Positions 10,167 through 22,394 of a DNA stretch of 64,000 nucleotides are shown piece after piece. Position 1 is the first letter of the stretch; the number at the start of each line of letters is the position of its first letter. The DNA lies in assembly GCA_030411725.1 (NCBI GenBank), contig MU839837.1, positions 434,001 through 498,000 on the forward strand. Reading direction: 5' to 3'. Under the pieces are notes generated by a model that had not been told where the DNA came from, did not search any database, and saw only the letters and a program-made list of their open reading frames with translations. The DNA is from Echria macrotheca (taxonomy: Eukaryota > Ascomycota > Sordariomycetes > Sordariales > Schizotheciaceae). Made by a program: the position numbers and the translations under genes.

Positions 10167-13157
10167 TCACATGATCTGGTCCTGAGTCATGCCTCCATGC
10201 GGATCCGTGTCCATCGTGTCGACGGATCCCGGGATGATGTACTTGACGTAGCTGAGACCCAGAGGACGACCGCCGTACTGGTAGGCCTGGAACTTGGTGA
10301 TCGCAGTCTCGGCAGTGTCGGCGGAGTCGAACCGAACCACTCCGCTGCCGCGGGATCGACCGCTGGGCTCATACTGGATCTCGGCCTGTTCAACTTTGCC
10401 AATCGTGGAGAACAGCTCGACCAAGTCGTCATTGCTGGTGGACCAGGGAAGCTAGACCTGTTAGCGGATTCCCTAAAATCAGCCACCGTGGTTTAACTCA
10501 CATTGCGAACATAGATGGTCTCGCACTTCTCGTTTCCGGATGTCGCGTTGTCGGTGAACGGGTTCGGCGGCGCCGACGACGCAGTTGGATCGAATCCACC
10601 GCCGCCACCACCTCCAAATCCACCGCGACCACCATAGCCACCGCCGAAGGCTCCGCGACCACCGCCAAAGCCGCCACGTCCGCCATAGGCACCGCCGCCA
10701 AAGGCTCCACGTCCACCTCCGAAGCCGCCACGGCCGTAACCGCCGCCGCCCATGGTAGATCCGGCGAAGCGGTCCTCACGAACCTCGAGAAGCCGACCTT
10801 GCCAGTCATATCCGTTGAACTGTTGGATCGCGTTGCGTGCATCGTCGGGGGTCTCGAAGACCACAATTCCCGAGCCCTTGGGACGACCGTCCTGGCCGAG
10901 ATGGACATCGGCGCGAATAACACCGCCAGTACGGGCTATAAGAATTAGATTACCGACACATCTCAATCAAACACCGGAGCAAATACTTACCGGCCTGACG
11001 GAACAAGTCCTTCAGGTCCTGCCAGCCAACCGTATAAGGCAGCTACGAACATTGGTCAGCGTGCTATCCCGTGACGGTAGAGGGGGTACAAGGAATGATG
11101 TGACAAACGTTCGAGACATAGATCTGGCGGCCACCAGCTCCGCCAGCACCACCGCCAGCCATTGCAGGGTTGAAGCCAGGGCCACCGTAGCCGCCAGGCG
11201 CACCGCCGCCGCCCATGGGGCCGGTAAAGCCGCCGCGGCCGGCGCCACCCGGGGGTCCAAAACGAGGCTCAGCTTCACGATCCTATCCAGCTGTTAGTCA
11301 ACCGACAACATCTCTTGCAGCTCGGTACTTGCCTCTCTGACGTAGACGAGTCGACCCATCAGGTTCTGGTTGCTCAGGGTGGCAACGGCGTTCTGGGCTT
11401 GCTCCCTCGTGGCATATTCCACAATACTGAGACAGGTTAGCGGTCGTGTCGAGCTCAGTCACGGATTCAAGACTTACCCGCATCCCTACATTATCCCGCG
11501 GACAATGCCCACACCCGTCAATCCAACAATCCATCAAGCAGCCAAGAAAAGGGAACCACAAAAGAACCAGCCAAAATCAGTCGTGAAAGCCCACCTTCGA
11601 CATTCCATTAGGAAGCAGCAAAACATCGGCGTAGAGAACCTCTCCAGCTATTCATCTCATTAGCACACACATGGCTCCTTCCGTAGACCAGCAATCCATA
11701 CCCTGTCTCATGAAATCTTTGAGATGATGCCACTTCACATCGTACGACAGATTGCCGACGTAGACGCGGCGGTCCTGTTGCGAAGTCTCCCGGATGTTGT
11801 TCATGACTTGTTCTCTGTGAGCAGCGCGATCTTCGAAGTTGCGATGAGGGGCTCCGCCGTAGCCCGAACCAGGTCCTCCAGAAGGCGCACCCTGACCAGT
11901 CATGGGAGAACGACTTCTTCTTCGGTGCCGACTCCGCGAACGATCACGCGGTGAGTATGAGCGGCGGGTGTTGGGGCTGCGAGAGCGACCTCTTCTGGGA
12001 GAGCGCGACCTCTCACGCTATGCAGCTAGTCAGTGGTCAAGTTGCCAGGAAGAGGGAGTCTGCGGATGTTATCCGCTTTTCCCGTGACACGAGAATAGAT
12101 GCATATTCGATCCGAAGCGCCTGGCTGCCGCTCCTGCCGGGGGTGTTATCGCGAGCCAGACCCAGACATTTCCGTCCGGGAATGTCTCGGCGGGGTTGTT
12201 CAAGCTCGCCATCCCTCTCGGCCTGGAGCGGACACAAAGCAGATCGCCAACATCAGATCATGGCGATTTCGGCCTTCATAAGATGCGACGAATCTACAGC
12301 CAAGGCAGGCGCGATCGATCCTTTCCATCACATGGGTGTGAAGGCGAGTGGCCAGGAGAATTGATATTTTTGGAACACATGAAGCAAGAAAGGGTTAGCC
12401 ACTTACTGGGCGATAGGTGTCTCCGGAGTCAGCTGTTGGTGAGTGGAGAGTTAGAAAAGATCAAATTCGATGTCGAAAATGCAGTGACGAACAAAGAGTA
12501 AAAGAAGAGGGGAAGAATTGAAGTCGGCGGCAAGTTGACGAGAACAAGCAACGACTTGGGTGTTGCGGCGGGGTTGTGGTGAGATCGAGGGTGGATCAGG
12601 ATAGGGAAGACATGCAGGTAGAGGGGAGAGGGGGGTATGTTTGTGTATATGCGTGCGGCATGTGCGAGGCAAGGCAGTGCAGGGCAGAGAACGCAAGGCA
12701 CTGCAGCCGGAATGCAGCTTTCGTGGATGGACGGGGGAAGGGGGGGCCCGGCGAGGACGGCGAGCAGCTGGGTTGGAGGGATCACCAAGGCCAACAGATA
12801 CCTTCGCCGTGCTCGGGGGGGATGGGCAGGCTGGGGGGTTACAAGAGGCAGTAGCACCTCGAAGGGGGGGTGCTTGTCTGTCTCTGGTAACGGAAGGTAT
12901 TCGCTCACGAATGCGCTTGTAAGTGTTGAAGGGGTGTTGTCTTAGACGCGGAGGTGTGGCAATGAAGAGTCTTGATATTGGCGTCGCCAAAGCCAGGACG
13001 CTACTGAACCGTGATAGGCGGGGGCGGGAGATAGGCCCAGGTCTTCCTCGTGGAGGAAGATGAGACCAACGGGGAATTTGATGCTGGGGAGGCCAGGTGG
13101 GAGGAAGGTGTGTCTCCCTGAAGAAGTAACGGAAAACGACTTACCCATGGCTGCCAT
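10167..13157 (-). CDS. GBP2: Gbp2/Hrb1-type SR-like mRNA-binding protein with three RRMs
   Basis: Three-RRM shuttling protein related to yeast Gbp2/Hrb1, which couple splicing quality control to TREX-dependent mRNA export. Ten exons: 13157..13145, 12432..12407, 12017..11702, 11647..11595, 11485..11478 (8 nt), 11426..11333, 11282..11109, 11042..10991, 10935..10502, 10451..10167; 484 aa. The start reads MAAMADSGDTYRP, then an RS/RG-rich tail with SRSP repeats. RRM1 begins RRVYVGNLSYDVKW (~94-172), RRM2 RQIYVSNLPYTVGW (~222-297), an RGG/GGYGG linker follows, and RRM3 begins ETIYVRNLPWS (~384-458). The 8-nt microexon supplies the RNP1 core KGCGIVEY. The intron 11283..11332 is GC-AG. Introns 1 (712 nt) and 2 (389 nt) are unusually long. 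The first two exons are inferred from splice signals and exact phase closure; the RRM part is certain. Confidence 0.88.
11478..11485 (-). other. 8-nt microexon of the GBP2-like gene
   Basis: The sequence GGATGCGG lies between an upstream intron ending ...ATGTAG and a downstream intron starting GTAAGT. Joining ...TCGAAG + GGATGCGG + TATTGTGG gives SKGCGIVEYA, the RRM RNP1 strand. Skipping the exon shifts the frame, and retaining the introns brings in stops. Confidence 0.85.
12433..13144 (-). other. Long first intron (712 nt) of the GBP2-like gene
   Basis: The donor GTAAGT follows the 13-nt first coding exon, and the acceptor is CACCAACAG. Most introns in this window are 45-110 nt. The intron contains long open frames on both strands, but they are compositional. 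A second long intron (12018..12406) splits the start of the RS-rich region. Long introns at the 5' end of SR-type genes are often used for regulated splicing; that role is inferred here. Confidence 0.6.
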
Positions 13158-16100
13158 ATAGGGATCGCAGAATTTTTCTTGATGAACTTAGCCGCTTGGA
13201 GGAGGGGAATTTTCAGCGACGCGAAAACTGGATCTGTCGGCGTCTGCAACCACAGGTGAAGCCGTGGCCAGGTACACTGACTTTCGCGCAACGGACCACG
13301 GAGCGACGGGTCGACGTGACTGGGACAGCGGGCAACGTCCAGCCAGTTGGGCAGACGTGCGTCTGTCTGCGGTGAATCTGGAAGGAGGAGGGCTGCACGT
13401 CCGAAACAAACGGGGGGTCCTGCTCTGGCTTGAGCGACGCGACGGGCGGTGGCTCAACGAGCGAAACGAAAAGTACAACCGGAGACAAGGTCGGTGACGG
13501 TCAGCACCAAAAGAATTTTCGTCGACACGTTTGACGAACAGCCAGCTAGCCAGCCAGCGGGCGGGATGCGTAGTCGGGTCAGCGAGAGCGCGGATTGGCG
13601 GGCGCACGACACGACTTTCTGTTGGCCAGGGTGGGAATCAAGGCCGTGGGTGGGAGGAAACACAGGGCCGGAGAACGAACGCGTTGAGGAGGTGGTGTGC
13701 GTGTTGGGCAATCGAGAAGGCCGCAAGGATTCGACGTCGACTGTGGGGCCCTTGGCAGCGCTGTGGAGGCCGCAAAAAATACCAACGTTCCAGCAGCAAT
13801 TTTCAGAAGGGGAGGGCAGGCAGCAGACGAAGACGAGTGGGTGGGAAACACGACAATTGATGCAGGGAGGGCAGTCTGATTGGCGAATCTCTGTGTCGCG
13901 TCTTGTCGGCGAAACCAAAAGACAGGTGAATGGAAGGACCAGGCGCTGGCGCGGGGCAGAGACGGAAAGCCAAAACGCACGGCATGCTCCGTAACGAGTG
14001 GAGTCGGGCGCAGCCTCACGGCCTGCGTTAGCACCTTCGAGCCACGAATCAAACGCCATGAGTCAGCCCAAGCATTATTCCACGAGGCCACGAGACATCG
14101 CGGCTTTGCTTCTGGGTTTAGTATTGAGCAGGTTTCATCTGATAGAGCAGCATGTCTGGCAGATTCTGGTATCGTCTCATCCAACCCTTTACTTGTCGAA
14201 GAACTCAGGGATAAACCACAGTTCAGCCATCAGACAGAAGACGCAGACCAAGTTCAACATCACCATCAAAACATGGACCAGTTTCTGTGTGAAATATCGG
14301 TATAGAATCACCCTCTCCTAAATTTCCGGCCCGAGATCGACAATGTTTCGTGCGGTCAGACTTTGACAAGTCGGGTCTTCATTGGTGACCCCCTCAAACC
14401 ACACCAAGAACTCGTCCTTGGAACCCAGGAGGAGAGTTACCAGAGGCAGCTGGATACCGGTACACCAGTCATCAACCAAGCAAGCTATATGTGGGGAAAT
14501 GAAGCACCGCTTGACGGAAAGCAATAAAATTTCCCCTCTCGTCTCCTTTTCCCTATTTCTTCATCAATGGATTCTGAAATTCATGCGGAGCAGCCTTGCG
14601 GCCTCGACAGGTTCCTCGGTGCCCCTGCAACCCCACTGAACTGGCGTCTAGGTAGGTCCCTACCCTGCCTACCACACCTGCGGCTCTCCTCGGCCTGTCT
14701 AGCTTACCGCGGGCCATATCGGCGGCCCTGGGGCACTCCCGCCGTGCATTCGTCGGGGATAGGGGTCAAAGTCGACGCCCATTTGCAGTGTGAAAACCCC
14801 CATCACCGTAGATGGGGGTCCTGTAGCCAAAGAGAATACCTGAAGAATCTGGGCCGTCGGCTTTACATCTGTCCTATCGTCTTCAGCGGGTGGAATGGGG
14901 GTAGACTGCGCTTGCAGATGACAAGGGGTTCCAGCTGTCGTCTGTCTCCATGGTCTGCGTCTCTGTTGTAATTTCCTGACCAGTTACAAGACCAGCACCT
15001 TGTGCGTGGCAGGACTTAGCCCAGCCTTGTGCGAGGTACCGGCGCGCACAGATACAAACCCCAAGTGCCGAGGAGTCAAGGTAAATGTTTGTCAACAGGA
15101 CGACTCGACGTGTTTTCGAGGACCTGGTACGAGAGAGTCCCTCATCCTGTAGCCGTCTAATCATCTCGAACCGTACTGGTCGGATAGTCCTCAGAGCACT
15201 GTCTCCTGTCTGTCATTGGTTTTACCTTCTCATACTCGAACTGGAGTTCTCGAGACAACCACTGCGAAACTAGCTGTCTCGTCTTCCTGAAAGACGCAGT
15301 CTTCTCGCTCTGTATACGATGAACGTACCAACGTCATAAATCGGAGAGCCTAAAGGTAGCGATAGCGCCGTTTCCCATGCTTCGTCATCGAAGCCGTGGC
15401 TGTCAAGAGTGACTGCCGCGTGGGAAATATTTTCACCCACAACGCTCCAGGGCTGAAACCCCTTGCTCAGATGCGCGTGTCAGTGCTACCACCACCGCGG
15501 CGCCGATATGAATCGAAATGGCTTCTTGGCGTCTGACCGACATTGGTCTGCCCTATGCCTCCCAGGTTGAAAATCTTTTCCGCCGGGTTCGACGGGCTGC
15601 TGCTATTCTGATTTGCCCGCCCGGTTCGAGTCTCGGGATGGTCACACAGCAGATGTAATGCGGCACACCGTGACCGCCAATGTCCAATCCGGCTGCTCTG
15701 CTGCCTTTTCTCCCTGCCCCAACAAGGCCCAGTGGACGTCGGGACAGCGTTTTATGTCTCCAAATGGACGCAGTCTTGCCGCCTGTCCAGTGGCCGGCTT
15801 TTGTTGAGAGGACCGCTCGGAACCTGCTTACCATGGAACCAACACCTCCCGCCGATAAGGAGACGGGCGCAACGATTCTCGGCCTCGCTTCCCTCTCTCG
15901 ACCAACCAGAGGGGAGGCGGAAGCCGGCCAATGCAAGACTGGAATCGGTTAACAAGGAGAACAAGGGGGAGGTAAAAAGACCTCATGCATGACCGCCGCG
16001 GCACCGAGAAGGCAGAAATGGTTACGACAGCGCTTCGAGGAGCATCCTGACGGCGCAACGAAGCCGTGTGAAATCCGACAGGAGGCAGCTGGCAGAGCCG

Positions 16101-17497
16101 ATCAGGCCCTTGCCCAGCCCGCTTCGGCAGCGGAGGTGTGTTCTGAGTGGAGCGGCCCGGGCATGGAATCCGAGCGGAGGGCAGGCCGAATGCGGTCAAC
16201 GCAGCCTCGGGCTGCAGCCACGAGATCCCGTCACAAAGAGCGCAAAAGGCGCGAGCAACTACTTTGCTGACCTTCCTCGAAGAGCGGCAGTCCGGCTGGG
16301 CGGCGGAGAGTCGACCTTGCCGGCCTTCCTTGTCCACAGGCCCGAGGATCTGATAAGGAAAAATCCGCCGGCGGATGTGACCGAGGATGCATCTGAACAA
16401 GAGCCCCTGGCGGATCTCGGGCTCATCGATCGGCGCTCCGGCCAGAAATAGAGAGGCCCTTTTGGACGGCTTCAGAGACAAATATAGGCGTGCTGGGATG
16501 CAGAGACTGCAGCTCTCCGTTTCGACGAACCGACCTGGCCGTCATCAATGGCCGTGAGATGGAATGGGATGCGGGGTGTCGAGCTTGTTGGCGGGGCTCT
16601 TGCCATGGATGGGGGAAATCTGGGCGGCATCGAGACCCCTAGCTCCCCTCAGCTTTTCCCGTCTGACGTCCGAGCCTTTTTCGGGTTCGAGTGCTAATAT
16701 CACATCTGGGTCCCATGTGTGCTTGCATTAGCTTCCTTGCTGCATCTCTAGCTGCGTCCCGTTCGTGATAATTACCCGCAAATGCTGTTCGGTCGCGGAC
16801 TCTCTCTTTGACGGAAAGGTGTCAGCAAAAAAGAATACTCGAGAGCCGGGAGAAGAGATAAGGGATGAGATCGAACGCAAGGGGTGACTTCTGCAGGTCT
16901 CGGGCGAGCTGGGCCCTGGAAGAAAAGGGACGAGATCAGAGGAGCGAAGTGCCGTGAAGATGCCCCAACGTCAACCTCCCCTCATTGCCTACCCCTCTCC
17001 CTGAGAGCTGCTCGAGGAGTCAAGGTGCATCCAATCTTGACCTTGTCGACGGACTGGAGTCCTAACGTCTGTTCGCCCTTAGCGTGCATCGTACCTTTCC
17101 CCCCTCTCGTCGCTCTCTACCGCATTGCTGCTCTTGGTCTGGACCGCGAATGTTGCGCTGGTGCTCTTGGCGCTGCACTCTGCTGAGAGAAAGAGGGTTC
17201 CTGTCTCCCTGATGGTGGGGGGAGCAGGAAGCGGGACGGGGCCCCCGCTGGCACCGCGGCACCGCGGCAACATTCCGTATCGTGCCGGGACCAGGTTGCT
17301 GCCCCGATCCAGTGGACAGTGGAGCCAGTTGCCTAAGACGGGTTTAGCGACGAAAGCCATCTTTTGAAGCAATTGAGGACCCGCGAACGACAAGCGACAA
17401 CCACCACCACGACCGTCAGCGACATCCCCCAAAGACTCAATTGGGTTTCCAAACCCCCATGCCATGCAATAACGCCTACCTCTAGCCCACTGACCAA
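13158..17497. other. 4.3 kb gene-free spacer between GBP2-like and COQ9
   Basis: Divergent intergenic region. Open frames of 100-217 codons occur on both strands (for example 13454-14059 and 15828-16481, minus), but they overlap one another, are rich in Arg/Pro/Ser, and match no family I recognise. There is a short CTACC/GGTAGG-rich patch near 14650-14700. No transposon ORF, tRNA or terminal repeat seen. A long 5' UTR or a noncoding RNA would be compatible, but nothing in the sequence proves either. Confidence 0.5.
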
Positions 17498-18422
17498 ATG
17501 CGACCTCCCGCGCTGCGCTTGGCTGCCGCCTCGGCTCGATCCATCCGCCGATTCCGCACCATCGTCCCGTCGTCAACATCATCACCATCAACGACGACCC
17601 GGACAAATCGACCTCTCACCAGCGCCGTGTTGCTAAACCATCAACTTGTCCCTAGTTCCAGTCCCCGCCGCTCCTACCACTCAACAACCCACCCGCCCCC
17701 TCCTGGCCCCTTCACGCCCGTCGAGAGCGCAATCCTCTCCGCCGCATACCAGCACGTCCCAACCCATGGCTTCACCCCCGAAGCCCTCGCCCTCGGCGCG
17801 CGCTCTGCCGGATACCTCGATATCAGCGCGACGGTGGTCCCCGACGGTGTCTTTGGTCTGATCCGGTGGCACCTCGTGACGCAGCGGCTCGCGCTGGCGG
17901 GGAAGAAGACTGCGCTGTTTGGTGCTGAGGAGAACAAGCTGGTACCGGGGGAGGTTGCGCGGCGGGTTGAGGCATTGGTGTGGGAGCGGCTGATGGGGAA
18001 TAAGGAGATTAATTCGCGGTGGCAGGAGGTAGGGAACATTGGAACTCTGTGTGGGTTTTGGCCGTTCTGACGTGACGCTTCGTGTCTAGGCCCTCGCGAT
18101 CATGGCGCAACCGACGTACGTGCCCGCGTCCGTGAAAGAGCTCGCATTGCTCGTCGACGAGATATGGTATCTGGCTGGGGACGTCGCGGTCGACCCATCG
18201 TGGTACACCAAGCGGGCATCGCTGTCAGCCATCTACGCTGCCTCCGAGCTGTTCATGACCAACGATCGGTCGCCCGACTTCCAAGAGACCCGCGAGTTTC
18301 TACGGAGACGCCTCGGCGAGGCCAGTGAGATTGGGGATGCGACACGGTCGGTAAGGGAGTGGGTCAGCTTCACGGCAAGCGCAGGCATCAATGTGCTCAG
18401 GAGTAAGGGCATGCCAATATAG
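17498..18422 (+). CDS. COQ9: Ubiquinone biosynthesis protein COQ9, mitochondrial
   Basis: COQ9 is a lipid-binding protein of the mitochondrial CoQ synthome that delivers intermediates to COQ7. Two exons: 17498..18028 and 18090..18422 around a 61-nt intron; 287 aa. The first ~65 residues (MRPPALRLAAASARSIRRFR...) form an Arg/Ser-rich presequence. The TetR-like COQ9 fold follows, with HVPTHGFTPEALALGARSAGY and then GVFGLIRWHLVTQR. The second exon holds the conserved lipid-binding region including DEIWYLAGDVAVDPSWYTKR and SLSAIYAASELFMTND, the most diagnostic segments. Convergent with SMC6 downstream (291 bp between stops). The intron is needed: reading through meets a TGA after GFWPF. Confidence 0.96.
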
Positions 18423-18713
18423 GCAGTGACCGAGAGACCGACTGTATTATACCTCCCTGTGTATCTTGTAACACTGCCATGTATAATAGAATAACAGGAA
18501 AGACCAATATCCCGGCCACGGGGCCAAACATCTAGATCAATCACCACAAATTACAGCCCACGTTACCGGAACGTGCAAAGATGCCAACATCTAAACCCTT
18601 CACCCGCCCACCAAAACCGAACCGCCCATCAGTATAACCTCCATACTCGTCCATTAAACAGCCTAACACCCCAAGAAGAGCACCCCAAGAGTCCGCCAAG
18701 ATGGAACAAAGTA

Positions 18714-21700
18714 TTAGTGATCGGCCAGCGTCCGTTGGCGGGGATCCGTAAGCCTGACGCGCTGTTAGGTCTGGGTCTGTGGTATGGGCGGGAGAATACA
18801 TACCGGATGATCTTCACGTCCTTGTCGAGCGTGTTCCGACCCTCAATAGCATTCGGTGTAATGAAGAGATACTGTCGGTTTACAGAACGTCGAGCCGCAG
18901 TAATCTAGACGTCTGGAGTTAGCTCGGCTTGACACCCTGCATCTGTCTCAGGAGCGACTTACAAGCATGTTCGTGCTAATAGCACGGTTCACGTTATCCA
19001 TAAAGACATCGAACTCGTCCAGACATCGGAGAGGCGAGCCCATGGCTTCCCATATTGACAACAGCAGGCAGATCGAGGAAAAGGATTTCTCTCCACCCGA
19101 CAATGTCTTGGTGCTCCGCCCGGTGGCACGCTTCTCCGTCTTGTCAGGCTCAACCTGAAGATCCAGATACTTCTTCTGGTGGTCGAAGAGGAGCTTGCCC
19201 CTGAACCCACGCTCAGACAACAAATATTGAAAGTTACACCGTGACTGCGCCGAGATGAACCGTTGGAAAAGTCTCCACCTGTGAAGACGCAAGCCGAGTG
19301 TTTGCTTGAGACCCTGGTTGACAGCGACGATGGACTGAAGGTCTGCTACCGCTTGGTCACGTTCCTCGATAGATTTGATGACGAGGTTATTTATCTGTTC
19401 CTCTGTCATGCCGTGTCTCTTTTCCTCGGCCTGGAGACGTTGGGTGAGCGCATTGTACTGCTTTTCGAGGGATTGGTACGTTTCGTTCTCGGGCACATGG
19501 ACCCGCGTCGGAGCTGCTGCTGACGCTTGCCTCGTGTACTCGGCGACCCTTTCGGTTTGCCTTGCGACTTTGCCCGCCAAGTGTTCTTTCTCCTCCTTGA
19601 GGAGATCGACCATCGAGTGGGCTTCATTGAGATCGGTCAGGGTGATATGCCGGGAATCCGAAAGTCTCTTTCGTTTGTCCTCGATTTTCTGAAGACGAGC
19701 CTCGGCATCCCTGAGCTGTAGTCTGGCCTCCTTGAATTTCCCCTGCAGCCCCTTGAGCTCCTCGTTCTTGTCCTTCTTCTTCTGGACTAAAACGCCGAAC
19801 TGCATGCCATGGTGCCGTAGTTCATTCTTGAGCTCGTCCCTCTGCTCCACCAGACCCTTTAACCGGTCGTCCGCCCCGTCGTACTGGTCGAGGTCCTCCT
19901 CAATCTTGTTGACGGCGAGCTCTGCGTGCCGTAACTTGTTGCTGAGGACCCCCTGATCTTTCTTCCATTGCTCCATCGCACGCTTGCGGTCTTGGACGGC
20001 GGCCTGGGCTTCCTGTTTCTGTCTGAGAACCGCTTGATATTCCGCTTCGGCTGCCCGCTTTTGATCAGCTAAAACGGCAAGATGCGAGGAGATGTCACCC
20101 TTCATCCGCGGTGCCTGGTTCCTTGATTGAATCGGAGACGTGGCCATCATGTCATTGCCTCCAGTCAGCCGGAGACCCGCACTACGGTCTCCGTCCTGGA
20201 AACATAAGGCGGCTTTCACGTTTCGAGGCGGCGCACCGTTGAACATGATGTCCTGAGCCTTAGTCCGCTCAGGTATGAGTATCACCTGTTCGATCATATG
20301 TTGGATGATGAGTTGATCCCGGACGAGGTCGTTGTCGAACTTGAGGACACGCAGTATAGTGTCGAACGACTCGTCGGGTTCTTTGCCTTCTAGGTTTAGA
20401 GGAGTGCGGGCCTTGACCACGTTCACGCTCGCGTCCCTTAGGCCGATCTGTTTGATCATATCTTGCAGAAGCCTCGAGTCTTCATGGCTTGTGACGAGGA
20501 ATCCATTCAGGCTCCTACCGAAGTATGATTCCAGCACATTGGACCACTCGGGCTTCAGGAGCCGGACGTGCAGTCCGATAGGGCCGATCGGCTTCTCACG
20601 AAACCTGGTCTCCCTTTCGATCCGGCTGATCAGGTGTGGAATTTGGGCTTCGTAAGGACTGTATTTTGAGGGCTCCTTTTGTTTGAGGTTCTGGATCTGG
20701 CTGTCGACCTGCGTCACCCGCTCTCTCGCCCTGCCGAGGTTGTTCTCTCTGGTGTTAAGTTCGCTTTTGGCATCTTCAAAAAGTTTCTTGAACTCGGGCT
20801 CCCGGGCCTTGTTCTCAATAATTTGTTTCTCGATGTCTTGGACTCTTGCCTTCTCGGTCTCCAATTCTCGGAGTTTGGCGGTGTGGGCCTCTCCGTTTGC
20901 CTTCTCAAGCCGATCCTCTTCTGCCTTGATGTTTTCTTCGAGCCTTTTTATGTTGGCGGAAACAGCTTCGACCGTCTGCTGAGCTTCTCGCTCCTCAGTT
21001 ACGATCGTTCTCATCTCGGCCAGCATAGCTTCCTTGGCTTCGGCAGCCGCCTCTTGATGCTCACGGGCCTTGACAACTTCATCTTTGGCAGTCTCGAGGG
21101 CGCCAACTATGCGCTCGAGCGCCTCGTCTTCGACGCGCAGTGCTTCTGTCTTCTCCTGGACCGCTCGCTCAGCTTCGGCAACTTTGTCGTCCGCTTGGGC
21201 ATGAGCCTTCTCTCTCTCGGCCAGCTCTTTCTCCTCAGCGATAACCTGTGACCAAGCCAGCTGGTTTCTTAAGGTCCGGTGCTTTATTCGGATCTGGCGG
21301 TTTCCTTCAATCGCTTCCTTCTTCCTCTTGGCCTTTTTTAGAACGTCCTCAGCATGCTTGACTCGTTCTTCCTGGTCTGGTACTTTGGCTATCATCTGGT
21401 CAAGGTTCTCCTTGATCAGGCGATAATCGTTGTCCAGCTGTTGCAGCTGGACACCCTCGATGAAAAACTTGTATTTTTGTGCCTTTGTTGAAGCATTCAA
21501 GAACTGGCGTGCGTTATCTTGAGAAAGAACATTCAACGGATTGTCGACTTGGAGGGCAAAATACTCCACGATGTCCTCGATCTCTTGACGTTTCGTCGAT
21601 ATTGTCTGTCCGTTGGCTGACTTGACCCTGAAGCCGCTGCTCCCCGCCTTGGAGAAATGTCGTTCGACAACGATCGAATCTCCGTAGATGTCGTACTTGT

Positions 21701-22394
21701 AGGCATCATTGCCCTGGTTTTTTATCTTGACCGATAGAACCGCACGATCGCAGCCCTCCTTGACGAAGCTCTTCAGACTTCCACCACGATTGGTGGAACT
21801 GGCCTTCCCGCCAAGGCATAGCGTGATGGCTGTGAGGATGGCACTTTTGCCGCTTCCATTCTCGCCGACGATAAAATTGAGCAGCGGACCGAGCTCGCAG
21901 TGGAGACGTGTGTGGCACATGAAGTTGACACAAGTGATAGACTCGATAATGCCGTTATCGGCGACAGCGTTATCACCTAACCGGTTTGGACGGAAGCGCA
22001 GCCTCTGTGTCGCACGCTGGTCATCCTCAGCCTCGTGCTGGAGATGTTCGAAATTTCCATCACGCAGCTCATCGTATTGTGTCCGAGGGGGTGAATCGGG
22101 CGGGTACTCGATCGGTTCTCCGTTGTTTTCGTCTTCATCCTCCGTACTCGGGGTTGTCTCGATTTTCCTCCTGGCATCCTTGGAGGACTCTGCATCCGAG
22201 ACGCGGACTCGCTTTCTCTGGTGGGTGTAAGTCAAAGTTCCAAGTAGGTGATATGTAAAACGTACCGTATCCCCTCTAAGGCTAGATCGCGCCTCGCGAG
22301 TTTCCGTTATTCGGTCCTCTTCGTCATTGCCGTCGGCGACTCGGGGGCGCTTCCTCGAGGACTCCGCCTCGGGAACTTCCAGCCTGCTTGGCAT
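18714..22394 (-). CDS. SMC6: SMC6, subunit of the Smc5/6 DNA repair complex
   Basis: ATPase of the Smc5/6 complex (loop extrusion, replication-fork and homologous-recombination repair, nuclear). Four exons: 22394..22266, 22217..18963, 18904..18804, 18753..18714; 1174 aa. Walker A is GENGSGKSA (~residue 160), preceded by VNFMCHTRLHCELGP. Two long coiled-coil arms flank a hinge (~500-650) around VHVRLLKPEWSNVLESYFGR. The ABC signature is LSGGEKSFSS (~1080) and Walker B is LRCLDEFDVFMD (~1105). The last two small exons give FITPNAIEGRNTLDKDVKII and a family-typical end; stopping at the stop at 18948 would truncate it. The 48-nt first intron is in frame and stop-free. The true start is the ATG at 22394; the frame opens further upstream only through non-ATG codons. 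Confidence 0.95.

Noticed and set aside
13454..14059. 201-codon minus-strand frame in the 4.3 kb spacer
   Set aside because: Overlaps other frames of similar length on both strands, and its composition is not protein-like.
15615..15650. CCCGGTTCGAGTCTCGGG resembling a T-arm
   Set aside because: The stem has a mismatch and no matching acceptor or anticodon arm lies upstream at the right distance.
15828..16481. 217-codon minus-strand frame
   Set aside because: No family resemblance and an Arg/Pro/Ser/Cys-rich translation; kept only as part of the spacer note.
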